A stretch of 64,000 bases of DNA from CAITJF01 sp032654645. Its GTDB lineage: Bacteria > Pseudomonadota > Gammaproteobacteria > Burkholderiales > Gallionellaceae. The notes beneath the pieces are model-generated. The model was not told where the DNA came from, ran no database searches, and worked only from the letters and a program-made list of their open reading frames with translations. The position numbers and the translations under genes were made by a program. Positions 52,450 to 60,268 of this stretch are shown piece after piece. The DNA is taken from positions 310,001 through 374,000 of the forward strand of contig JAULAW010000003.1 of assembly GCA_032654645.1 (NCBI GenBank), written 5' to 3'. The first letter of the stretch is position 1; every line of letters starts with the position of its first letter.

Positions 52450-52599
52450 ATGCAGCCAGAGTATTGGGCTATCGTTCCTGTTGATCCGGCGCTTTTGCGC
52501 ATCAACTATGAGAGCTACCATTGCCATCGAAGACAGGCTCGGGACGAGATTCCAGCCATGCAAAAAATCGAAACCCTGTTGTTGGGAGGGGCGGCATGA
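52450..52599 (+). CDS. 49-residue conserved small ORF, copy 1
   Basis: Small frame from ATG 52450 (MQPEYWAIVPVDPALL...KIETLLLGGAA) whose TGA overlaps the ATG of the YhcG gene by the ATGA pattern. The same ORF, with several substitutions but no frame disruption, occurs at 54632-54781. It has no recognised domain. Coupling to the nuclease gene suggests a leader or small partner, or simply an upstream ORF needed for translation. Confidence 0.45.
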   Translation: MQPEYWAIVPVDPALLRINYESYHCHRRQARDEIPAMQKIETLLLGGAA

Positions 52600-53110
52600 G
52601 CACCGATAAACCAAGCACTGCGTTGCATTATCCAACCCTGCTGACCGACATCAAGCAGCGCATCCGGCAGGCGCAAATACGGGCGGTGCTGGCTGTCAAT
52701 GCCGAACTAATCCGCTTGTATTGGGAGATCGGCCAGATGCTCGATGCCCGCCAGAAAAACGAGGGCTGGGGCGCGGCGGTGATTCCGCGCTTGGCACGCG
52801 ACATACGCAATGAGCTGCCGGAGGTAAAGGGTTTTTCTGAGCGCAACATCAAACGTATGTTGGTGTTTTACCGCGAATATCGCGACCTGTCATTTGTGCC
52901 ACAAGCTGTGGCACAAATTGAGGCATCCGCAAAAGTGCCACAGGCTGCGGCACTTTTTACGCCGGAGTTATTGTCAGCACTCCCTTGGGGACATCACGCT
53001 TTGCTGATGGAGAAGGTCAAGGACGTTACTGCGCGCCAGTGGTACATGCGAGCGACGTTAAGCAACGGCTGGAGTCGCAACATTTTGGCGATGCAGATCG
53101 AAACTGCCGC
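52596..53110 (+). pseudogene. YhcG-type nuclease, truncated copy 1
   Basis: N-terminal half of a YhcG/DUF1016 protein: MSTDKPSTALHYPTLLTDIK, then RLYWEIGQMLDARQKNEGWG, GFSERNIKRMLVFYREY and LPWGHHALLMEKVKD. Homology stops at NILAMQIETAAHLR (about 53110), where it joins the tail fragment of another gene. The C-terminal PD-(D/E)xK nuclease domain is missing. GGGAGGGG precedes the ATG. The frame runs on to 53240, but that part is meaningless. Confidence 0.8.
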
Positions 53111-53304
53111 CCACCTGCGCTGCCATGTACCAATACGTGCGCGAAACGGACGACACCGAAATGCGTTGCCGCATCGTGGAACACGCTGCCGACGACAAGG
53201 CTCCATCTGTGGAAATACCTGTTCGCCTCGCCGGACGTGAGTTCATCCTTCGCTTTGTCGGCACACACTGGTTCGACTTGAAAACTGTTCTATCCATAAA
53301 ATGA
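53107..53304 (+). pseudogene. C-terminal zinc-finger-like tail fragment, copy 2
   Basis: Frame KLPPTCAAMYQYVRETDD, then VEIPVRLAGREFILRFVGTH, ending WFDLKTVLSIK at 53304. It matches copy 1 at 51427-51672 in the CAAMY/HAAMY motif, the IP(V/L)xLAG strand and the final DLxxVLS helix. It is fused out of frame to the truncated YhcG gene. Two such tails flanking the DUF4160-DUF2442 block suggest a duplication followed by deletions. Confidence 0.55.
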
Positions 53305-53490
53305 AAATGCTTGCGGATATTCAGGTTGCGTAGTATCAAAAGGCTTGAATTACGATGTACCCAATGAATTACTATCAGATAAGGCAAAACCTGTTAGCTG
53401 AACTGCGCACTCGTTGGGCGAAATACAATGCACCAATTAGAGCTGCCCGAAAAATCCTTGACCGCAACATTAACCAAAGGAGATTTACTT

Positions 53491-53718
53491 ATGCAAGCCA
53501 TTGAGTTCGATACCGTTGTCCAGGCACATTCAATTCCTTTGCCCACCCCGGTGGCGTTGGCTTCTGGCCTGCCTGTGCGTGTGGTGGTGATGTACGAAGA
53601 GACAAGTGTCCCACCTATCCGGGCCAATCAGGTGGATGCGATTTCGGCGCTTTGCGCTAATCCGCTGGTGGTATCCGATTTTGCCCCGCTCTCACGGGAT
53701 GAAGCTCATGAGCGATAA
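53491..53718 (+). CDS. Antitoxin-like protein (VapB role)
   Basis: A 75-residue protein (MQAIEFDTVVQAHSIPLPTP, VALASGLPVRVVVMY, ending FAPLSRDEAHER). It has no clear DNA-binding motif by eye. Its position, size, AAAGGAG site and 11-nt overlap with the PIN gene make it the likely antitoxin of that toxin. Confidence 0.72.
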   Translation: MQAIEFDTVVQAHSIPLPTPVALASGLPVRVVVMYEETSVPPIRANQVDAISALCANPLVVSDFAPLSRDEAHER

Positions 53719-54136
53719 GATGTTCGTCGATAGCAATCTCTGGCTGTACGCCTTTGTTTGCAAGCCCGGTGAAGAATCCAAACATGCGGTTGCGCGCGAA
53801 CTGGTAGAAAGGCCTGTGCGCTACATTGTGAGCGAGCAGGTAATCTCTGAAGTTTCCGCCAATCTGCTGCGCAAGGCTGGAATAGCCGATGACCACCTGA
53901 TTCGCCTAGTGGAAAGTTTTTACGGGCGCTGCCAAGTTGTGACGCCCGGCCTTGATTTGCATCGACGTGCTCATGGATTGAGGGGCAAATACAGTTTGAG
54001 TTTCTGGGATAGCCTGATTGTGGCAGCAGCATTGGAAGCTGGCTGCAATACGCTTTTCACGGAAGATATGCAGCACGGCTTGATGGTGGAGGGGCAACTT
54101 AACTTACTAAACCCTTTGCTTTCGCCCGTGCGGTGA
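53708..54136 (+). CDS. PIN-domain toxin (VapC)
   Basis: Predicted ribonuclease of 142 residues. PIN acidic residues are visible: Asp in MFVDSNLWLYAF, Glu in SEQVISEVSANLL, Asp in LSFWDSLIVAAAL and Asp in LFTEDMQHG. ATG 53708 overlaps the antitoxin gene. It is followed after eight bases by the second DUF2442 block. It appears intact. Confidence 0.88.
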   Translation: MSDKMFVDSNLWLYAFVCKPGEESKHAVARELVERPVRYIVSEQVISEVSANLLRKAGIADDHLIRLVESFYGRCQVVTPGLDLHRRAHGLRGKYSLSFWDSLIVAAALEAGCNTLFTEDMQHGLMVEGQLNLLNPLLSPVR

Positions 54137-54144
54137 GGTGAAAA

Positions 54145-54387
54145 ATGTTGATTGATGTCATTGCTGTCCGTACTTGCCCAGACTTTCAACTTGATCTGGA
54201 ATTTAAAAACGGCGAACGCCGCAGGTTTGATATGCGCCCCCTGCTTGCCATGAAGCCGTGGAATCGCGTCGCGTCGCCCGCTGTGTTTGAACGGGTGCGT
54301 GTCGATTACGGTACGGTGGTCTGGCCGGGTGAAATTGATGTTGCCCCCGAAACGCTTTACGACGATTCGGTGTTGCTTGATGATTGA
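54145..54387 (+). CDS. DUF2442 protein, long form, copy 2
   Basis: 80 residues, about 90% like the copy at 51963 (differences include a Cys for Arg near position 11 and Lys for Asp in LEFKNGE). The same GAGGTGAAAA ribosome site and the same overlap with the next gene are kept. This begins the second copy of the cassette; here no DUF4160 gene precedes it but a vapBC pair. Confidence 0.83.
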   Translation: MLIDVIAVRTCPDFQLDLEFKNGERRRFDMRPLLAMKPWNRVASPAVFERVRVDYGTVVWPGEIDVAPETLYDDSVLLDD

Positions 54388-54613
54388 TGTTATCAGGGTC
54401 AGGATCGGCGCCGATTACGCGCTGTTGCTTGAGTTTGAAAATGGCGAAAAACGGGTGTTCGACATGCGCCCGTTTATGGATAAAAAACCGTTTGTAAAAA
54501 TCAAGGATGCACACTTGTTCGCGCAGGCTCGCGTGGGCTACGGCACGGTGGTCTGGCCAGGAAACATTGATATAGCGCCGGAAACGCTTTATGACCTTTC
54601 GGTTCTGGTTTGA
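54380..54613 (+). CDS. DUF2442 protein, short form, copy 2
   Basis: 77 residues, nearly identical to 52198-52431 (for example VGYGTVVWPG against VSYGTVVWPG). The start overlaps the upstream gene. Both duplicates are intact, which suggests selection or a recent duplication. Confidence 0.82.
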   Translation: MIDVIRVRIGADYALLLEFENGEKRVFDMRPFMDKKPFVKIKDAHLFAQARVGYGTVVWPGNIDIAPETLYDLSVLV

Positions 54614-54631
54614 TAGAACGAGATTTTGACC

Positions 54632-54781
54632 ATGCGGTCAGAGTATTGGGCTAACGTTCCTGTTGAGCCGGAACTTTTGTGCATCAACTATGAGAACTAC
54701 CATTTCCATCGAGGACAGGCTCGGGACGAGATTCCAGCCATGCAAAAAATCGAAACCCTGTTGTTGGGAGGGGCGGTATGA
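54632..54781 (+). CDS. 49-residue conserved small ORF, copy 2
   Basis: Counterpart of 52450-52599 (MRSEYWANVPVEPELL...KIETLLLGGAV). About nine residues differ, nearly all in the first 30, while the last 20 are almost invariant because they overlap the ribosome site of the YhcG gene. The stop overlaps the next ATG. Confidence 0.45.
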   Translation: MRSEYWANVPVEPELLCINYENYHFHRGQARDEIPAMQKIETLLLGGAV

Positions 54782-55173
54782 ACACCGATAAACCAAGCAC
54801 TGCGTTGCATTATCCTGCCCTGCTGTCCGACATCAAGCAGCGCATCCAGTCCGCGCAAACACGGGCGATGCTGGCGGTGAATGCGGAGCTGATCCGCTTG
54901 TATTGGGAGATCGGCCAGATGCTCGACGCCCGCCAGAAAAACGAGGGCTGGGGCGCGGCGGTGATTCCGCGCTTGGCACGCGACATACGCAATGAGCTGC
55001 CGGAGGTGAAGGGTTTTTCCGAGCGCAACATCAAACGTATGTTGGCGTTTTACCGCGAATATCGCGAGCTGCCATTTGTGCCACAGGCTGTGGCACAAAT
55101 GGCAGCTCGCAGCAAAAAGGTAACCGGTGGTTGCCCTTTTTTGGCTGCGCCAACCTGCGAGTTTATTGTTTAA
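54778..55173 (+). pseudogene. YhcG-type nuclease, truncated copy 2
   Basis: 131 residues matching the N-terminus of copy 1 almost exactly up to PFVPQAVAQM (about 55100), then unrelated residues to a stop at 55173. All of the nuclease domain is missing. The N-terminal DUF1016 domain alone might still be made. It is followed 10 nt later by a complete, more distant YhcG gene. Confidence 0.78.
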
Positions 55174-55182
55174 AGGTAATAC

Positions 55183-56229
55183 ATGAGTGAACAATCTGAG
55201 TCCCCCGTTGCATTAACGCCTGCCCCCAGTGGCTACGCCGACTGGCTGGCGGAGTTGAAGACCCGCATCCACAACGCCCAGCAACGCGCCGCGCTGGCGG
55301 TGAACCGGGAGCTGGTACTGCTATATTGGCAAATCGGGCGCGATATTCTGGCGCGGCAGGCAGAGCAAGGCTGGGGCGCAAAGGTGATCGAGCGGCTAGC
55401 GCATGACCTGCGTACTGCTTTTCCCCAGGTGAAGGGATTTTCCCGCGCCAATCTGATGTACATGCGGTCGTTCGCCGAGGCGTGGCCAGATGCGGCAATT
55501 GTCCAACAGGCTGTTGGACAATTGCCTTGGGGGCATAACCTGGTGCTGCTCACCAGGCTGAAAGACCCGCAAATGCGCATGGATTACGCCCAACGCGCCA
55601 TCCAGCACGGCTGGTCGCGCAACGTGTTGAACATCCACATCGAGACGCGCCTGCTGGAAAGGGAAGGCAAGGCAGTCACCAATTTTGAAGAACGGCTACC
55701 AGCACCGCAATCCGATTTGGCGCGCGAATCGCTGAAAGACCCATATCGCCTTGATTTTCTCGGCGTGGGGCAAGAGGCCGATGAGCGCGCGATTGAGTCA
55801 GCCATCGTTCAACACATTACGCGCTTCCTGCTGGAGCTCGGGGCAGGTTTTGCCTACGTCGGGCGGCAGGTGCATATCGAGGTGGGCGGTGACGATTTCT
55901 TCATTGATCTGCTGTTCTACCATTTGAAGCTGCATTGTTATGTGGTGGTGGAGTTGAAGGCCGGAGCATTCAAGCCGGAACACTCCGGGCAATTGAGCTT
56001 TTATCTCTCTGCCGTGGATGCACAGATAAAATCGGAGCACGATAGCCCGACCATCGGCCTTCTGCTGTGCAAATCGCAGAACCGCGTGGTGGCCGAATAC
56101 GCGCTACGAGACTCGAACAAACCCATTGGCGTGGCGGAGTATCAGCTCGTGGAAGCACTGCCGAAAGAGCTGCAAACCAGCCTGCCCAGCATTGAGCAGA
56201 TCGAGCGCGAGCTGGGAGAAGTTGCATGA
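55183..56229 (+). CDS. YhcG-family PD-(D/E)xK nuclease, full length
   Basis: Complete 348-residue YhcG/DUF1016 protein. The N-terminal domain (about 15-150: LYWQIGRDILARQAEQGWGA, GFSRANLMYMRSFAEAWP) is followed by the nuclease domain with DFFIDLLFYHLKLHCYVVVELKAG (about 240-263), where the Asp and the Glu-x-Lys are in place. VTNFEERLPAPQSDLA and the C-terminal GLLLCKSQNRVVAEYAL are typical. These proteins occur in defence islands and near restriction genes. Its last codons overlap an ATG of a short ORF at 56226, the trace of a lost next gene. Confidence 0.9.
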   Translation: MSEQSESPVALTPAPSGYADWLAELKTRIHNAQQRAALAVNRELVLLYWQIGRDILARQAEQGWGAKVIERLAHDLRTAFPQVKGFSRANLMYMRSFAEAWPDAAIVQQAVGQLPWGHNLVLLTRLKDPQMRMDYAQRAIQHGWSRNVLNIHIETRLLEREGKAVTNFEERLPAPQSDLARESLKDPYRLDFLGVGQEADERAIESAIVQHITRFLLELGAGFAYVGRQVHIEVGGDDFFIDLLFYHLKLHCYVVVELKAGAFKPEHSGQLSFYLSAVDAQIKSEHDSPTIGLLLCKSQNRVVAEYALRDSNKPIGVAEYQLVEALPKELQTSLPSIEQIERELGEVA

Positions 56230-56303
56230 GCAAACAACCCGACATCCCCGTTGCCCGCCTTTGCGAGTATGACGTTGCTACAATATTGATGCCGGATCAA
56301 TAA
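56226..56303 (+). pseudogene. Gene-start remnant at island edge
   Basis: 25-codon frame (MSKQPDIPVARLCEYDVATI...) that begins by ATGA overlap with the YhcG gene and stops at 56303. The overlap implies that a further island gene once followed; only its first codons are left. cbbO begins 33 nt later, so the island's right boundary is near 56300. Confidence 0.4.
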
Positions 56304-56336
56304 TTTTTAGACGCCCACAACTTTTGTTGAAAAACC

Positions 56337-58661
56337 ATGGAAACCGCAACCATTCCCGCCGAACTGGAAGCCTACCGGAAGCAGTTTGACTGCGGCTTCG
56401 CCCAGGTGCAGCGGGTTTTCGGCGACTGTCTCGCTTATGCGCGCGGCAAACTTTCCGATGCGGGAATTGCGGCCTATATCGAGGGTGCGCGCGCCATATG
56501 CAAAATGGGGCGCGGCGAGGAACCGGTGCTGCTGTTTCTCGAAGAAATGCCGCAGGTAGCCGCCCAGCTTGGCGAGGCGGTCATCCCCGAAGTGGTGGCG
56601 TTCACCCTCAAACTGGCGCGTTCCCCGAACAGCCCTTCCATCGCGCCGTTCCTGCAAAGTCTGGCCGCTGCGGCGCGCGCGCTGGAAAGCCGGGAGTTGT
56701 TTACCGGATACCTGAATCTGGTAATCCAGACCATGGAACGCACCATGCCCAAAGTTCATGGCATAGACTCCATGTATTCCAGCCCCTGCCTGCCGGATTT
56801 CCTCAAGAGCGTGCCGTTCCTGCTGGGCCAGCTTTCGCTGGGCGGCCTCGGCAACTGGGCAGATTACGGCATCAAGGGCTATGCCAACGACCCTGACCGC
56901 CAGCGCGATTACTTTCTGCTGCAATCGGCGGACAGCCGCGCCGTGCTCCAGCGCGAACGCCACGGCACGCTGCTGGTGGACAATGAGCGCAAGCTGGATC
57001 TTTACCTGCGCGGGCTGTGGACTACCCAAGCCAGCTTTCTGCCCTATTCGCTGGCGTTCGACACTTTGCGCAAGCCTGTGCCCTACCTGGACCATATGGG
57101 CATCCATCTGCCGGATGTGTATGACGATTTCACTCTCCCCTCTCCCGTTGGGAGAGGGGTTGGGGGAGAGGGCGAACGACTCCCTTCGGGAGAAATAGTC
57201 ATATCTGGATTAGACCGCTACCGCGCGCTGTTGGCGCATATCCACGCGCACCGCCTGTGGACTACGCCGATTCAGGCGGACAACCTCAGCCCGTTCCAGC
57301 GTATCGCCATCGAGGTGCTAGAAGATTCCCGCGTGGAATACCTGGCCATGCGCGAGTATCCGGGCTTGCGCAAATTGTGGGGCGCGCTGCACCCCGTTCC
57401 GAGGGAAGGCGCTTGCCAGGAAGGGAAATCCTGTTTGCGCCACCGTTTGTTCACGCTCTCGCGCGCGCTGCTCGACCCGCAACACGGCTACAACAACCCG
57501 GCCATACTCAAGAATGCAGAACGGTTTCACGCGGTCATGGCAGCCGGAAACACCACCACCGATTCGATGATCGCGATCGGGGTGCAGTTCATCGCCGAAA
57601 CCCGCGTAGCGAGCGATTCCAGCGCCGATGTTTATTTTGAGGACACCGAGGTTGATTTTCGCGATGACAACCGCCTGATGTGGAAATTCTTCGAAGAGGG
57701 CGATGAAGAAGAATCCGCAACCAAGCAAGTCAGAGCCCAGCGTGTGGAAGAAGCCAATGATGAAAAATTGCCGCCCCGGCTCTACCCGGAATGGGATTAC
57801 GGCAGCCAGCAATACCGCCCGGACTGGGTGAGCGTGTACGAGCACCTGCACCGAAGCGCTGACGCGGCCTATATAGACCGGCTGCTGGCCAAGCACCACA
57901 CGCTGGCGAAGCGGCTGAAAAAAATCATAGACCTGTTAAAGCCGCAACATAAAGTGCGCATACGTTATCAGGAAGAAGGGTCGGAACTTGATCTCGATAT
58001 CGCCATCCGCTCCCTGATTGACTTCAGGTGCGGCATCACACCGGATCCGCGCATCAACATGAGCCACCGCAATGACGGCCGCAGCATCGCGGTTTCGCTG
58101 CTGCTCGACCTCTCCGCCTCGCTCGGCGACGTGCCGGCAGGCTGCGCGCAAAGCAAGCTGGAACTGGGCCAGGAAGCCGTTTCGCTGCTGGCCTGGGCGA
58201 TAGAAGAAATGGGCGACCCGTTCGCCATCGGCGGTTTTCATTCCGACACCCGCCACGAAGTGCGCTACCTGCATTTCAAGGGCTACAAGGAACGCTGGGG
58301 AGCGGAGGTCAAGGCGCGGCTGGCCGCGATGGAAGCGGGCTATTCCACGCGCATGGGAGCGGCCATGCGCCACGCCGGGCATTATCTCGCGCACCAGGAG
58401 GCGGACAAAAAATTGCTGCTGGTGCTGACCGACGGCGAGCCTTCCGACATTGATGCCAAAGATCCGCGCCACTTGATCGAAGACGCCCGCGTCGCGGTGA
58501 GGGAGCTCGACCAGAAGGGCATTTATACCTACTGCATCAACCTCGACCCGAAAGCCGACGAATACGTGGCCGATATTTTCGGCAAGCGTTACACCGTGAT
58601 AGATAACATCCGGCGCTTGCCGGAGCGCTTGCCGCAACTGTTTCTGGCGTTGACTAAATAA
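56337..58661 (+). CDS. cbbO: Rubisco activase adaptor CbbO (vWA protein)
   Basis: Partner of CbbQ that docks the AAA+ ring on Rubisco. The 774 residues have a long helical N-terminal region and a C-terminal von Willebrand A domain. The MIDAS motif DLSAS is at Asp591-x-Ser593-x-Ser595, with VLTDGEPSDIDAKD later and the typical HSDTRHEVRY segment. NorD of nitric oxide reductase is related, but length and the CbbQ context favour CbbO. A 20-residue stretch near residue 266 (LPSPVGRGVGGEG, ERLPSGE) is encoded by a palindromic repeat (57133-57192) and lies in frame. The start ATG 56337 has no strong ribosome site, perhaps because the island cut the normal leader. Confidence 0.87.
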   Translation: METATIPAELEAYRKQFDCGFAQVQRVFGDCLAYARGKLSDAGIAAYIEGARAICKMGRGEEPVLLFLEEMPQVAAQLGEAVIPEVVAFTLKLARSPNSPSIAPFLQSLAAAARALESRELFTGYLNLVIQTMERTMPKVHGIDSMYSSPCLPDFLKSVPFLLGQLSLGGLGNWADYGIKGYANDPDRQRDYFLLQSADSRAVLQRERHGTLLVDNERKLDLYLRGLWTTQASFLPYSLAFDTLRKPVPYLDHMGIHLPDVYDDFTLPSPVGRGVGGEGERLPSGEIVISGLDRYRALLAHIHAHRLWTTPIQADNLSPFQRIAIEVLEDSRVEYLAMREYPGLRKLWGALHPVPREGACQEGKSCLRHRLFTLSRALLDPQHGYNNPAILKNAERFHAVMAAGNTTTDSMIAIGVQFIAETRVASDSSADVYFEDTEVDFRDDNRLMWKFFEEGDEEESATKQVRAQRVEEANDEKLPPRLYPEWDYGSQQYRPDWVSVYEHLHRSADAAYIDRLLAKHHTLAKRLKKIIDLLKPQHKVRIRYQEEGSELDLDIAIRSLIDFRCGITPDPRINMSHRNDGRSIAVSLLLDLSASLGDVPAGCAQSKLELGQEAVSLLAWAIEEMGDPFAIGGFHSDTRHEVRYLHFKGYKERWGAEVKARLAAMEAGYSTRMGAAMRHAGHYLAHQEADKKLLLVLTDGEPSDIDAKDPRHLIEDARVAVRELDQKGIYTYCINLDPKADEYVADIFGKRYTVIDNIRRLPERLPQLFLALTK
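57133..57192. repeat. Family B palindrome inserted in frame in cbbO
   Basis: CTCTCCCGTTGGGAGAGGGG plus TTGGGGGAGAGG and a CTCCCTTCGGGAG hairpin, all inside cbbO between YDDFT and the next conserved stretch (SGLDRYRALLAHIHAHR). The frame is kept open. Confidence 0.8.
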
Positions 58662-58746
58662 CTCGTCACACGCATGGTGTGATGGAGCGCGCGCGTGAAA
58701 GCATGTAAAATCAGCGACTCTAATAATCAATCCAACAGAAAATATC

Positions 58747-59751
58747 ATGAGCAAAAATCTGGTTCAATTCATTATCGAGGAACAAAGACAGGTGCCCGGC
58801 GCGTCCGGCGACTTCACCGGCTTGCTCAGCGACATCATCATGGCCTGCAAGCAAATTGCCCACAGCGTGAATAAGGGCGCGTTGATCGGCGTGCTGGGCA
58901 GCGCGGGCAGCGAAAATATCCAGGGCGAAACCCAGAAAAAGCTGGATGTCATCACCAACGATATTTTTATCCACGCCAACGAATGGAGCGGCCACCTTGC
59001 GGCGATGGCATCAGAGGAAATGGATGATATTTATCCCATTCCAGCCCGGTACCCGAAGGGCAAGTACCTGCTGACGTTTGACCCGTTGGATGGCTCGTCT
59101 AACATTGATGTCAATATTTCCGTGGGTACAATTTTTTCCATCCTGCGCTGCAAGGATGGCGTGACCAATCCGACCGCCGAAGATTTTCTGCAACCGGGCA
59201 CCAAACAGGTCTGCGCCGGGTATGCGCTGTATGGCCCTTCCACCATGTTGGTGATTACCACCGGCCATGGCGTGGACGGCTTTACGCTGGACAACGACAT
59301 TGGCGAATTCATGCTGACCCACCCGAAGATGACTATCCCGGACGACACCCACGAGTTTGCCATCAACATGTCCAACCAGCGTTTCTGGGAAGCGCCGGTG
59401 CAACGCTATGTGGACGAGTGCATGAAGGGCAAGACGCCGGGCGGACGCGAGAAAAATTTCAACATGCGCTGGGTGGCTTCTATGGTGGCGGAAGTACATC
59501 GCATCCTGACGCGCGGCGGTATTTTCATGTATCCGTTCGACACCAAAGAACCCGGCAAGAGCGGCAAACTGCGCCTGTTGTACGAAGCCAACCCGATGTC
59601 TTTCATCGTGGAGCAGGCGGGCGGAAAAAGCTCCACAGGCCGCGAACGCATCATGGAAGTGAAGCCCACCGGCCTGCATCAGCGCGTGCCGGTGATCCTC
59701 GGCTCGAAGAACGAAGTCGAGCGCGTGGTGGGCTATCACCAGCAAGGGTGA
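58747..59751 (+). CDS. fbp: Fructose-1,6-bisphosphatase, class I
   Basis: Hydrolyses fructose 1,6-bisphosphate in gluconeogenesis and the Calvin cycle. The 334 residues are standard for class I. The metal and substrate motifs are seen: EEMDDIYPIP, FDPLDGSSNIDVN (111-123), the C-terminal SGKLRLLYEANPMSFIVEQAGG with the catalytic-site Glu, and VPVILGSKNEVE. ATG 58747 is the family start. It is 85 nt after cbbO and in the same direction, so co-expression with the Rubisco activase is plausible. Confidence 0.97.
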   Translation: MSKNLVQFIIEEQRQVPGASGDFTGLLSDIIMACKQIAHSVNKGALIGVLGSAGSENIQGETQKKLDVITNDIFIHANEWSGHLAAMASEEMDDIYPIPARYPKGKYLLTFDPLDGSSNIDVNISVGTIFSILRCKDGVTNPTAEDFLQPGTKQVCAGYALYGPSTMLVITTGHGVDGFTLDNDIGEFMLTHPKMTIPDDTHEFAINMSNQRFWEAPVQRYVDECMKGKTPGGREKNFNMRWVASMVAEVHRILTRGGIFMYPFDTKEPGKSGKLRLLYEANPMSFIVEQAGGKSSTGRERIMEVKPTGLHQRVPVILGSKNEVERVVGYHQQG

Positions 59752-59755
59752 CCAC

Positions 59756-60247
59756 GTGAGCGAGCCACAGGTTGCGATAGTAATGGGCAGTTCGAGCGAC
59801 TGGGAGACCATGCAGCAGGCCGCGCAGCAATTGCAGGATTTCGGTGTGCCGTATGATGCCCGTGTCATTTCTGCACACCGCTCGCCCGATTTGTTATTCG
59901 ACTACATCAATGAAATGGGCGCGAAGGGTGTGCGCTGCTTCATTGCAGGTGCCGGAGGCGCGGCGCATCTGGCCGGAGTGATTGCGGGCAAGACCACGCT
60001 GCCAGTGCTGGGCGTACCCATGCCATCCAAGCACCTCAATGGTATGGATTCGCTGCTGTCTATCGTGCAAATGCCGAAAGGTATTCCGGTTGCCACGTTC
60101 GCTATCGGTGAAGCGGGTGCGGCCAACGCCGGATTGTTTGCTGTGGCGATGCTGGCGCTTAACGATAGCGGCCTTGCACAACGCCTGCAGGCGTTCCGCA
60201 AAAAACAGGCGGAGGCGGTAAAAGCCACCGTTCTGCCAGCTTTGTAA
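59756..60247 (+). CDS. purE: N5-carboxyaminoimidazole ribonucleotide mutase
   Basis: Purine synthesis enzyme that moves the carboxyl group of N5-CAIR to give CAIR. The 163 residues are normal for class I PurE, with MGSSSDWETMQ (10-20), SAHRSPD with the catalytic His41, and GAGGAAHLAGVIA. The start is GTG at 59756, four bases after the fbp stop. The usual partner purK is not next to it; a thioredoxin-fold gene is. Confidence 0.95.
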   Translation: MSEPQVAIVMGSSSDWETMQQAAQQLQDFGVPYDARVISAHRSPDLLFDYINEMGAKGVRCFIAGAGGAAHLAGVIAGKTTLPVLGVPMPSKHLNGMDSLLSIVQMPKGIPVATFAIGEAGAANAGLFAVAMLALNDSGLAQRLQAFRKKQAEAVKATVLPAL

Positions 60248-60268
60248 CCAGTGTATTGAAGAAAGAAT

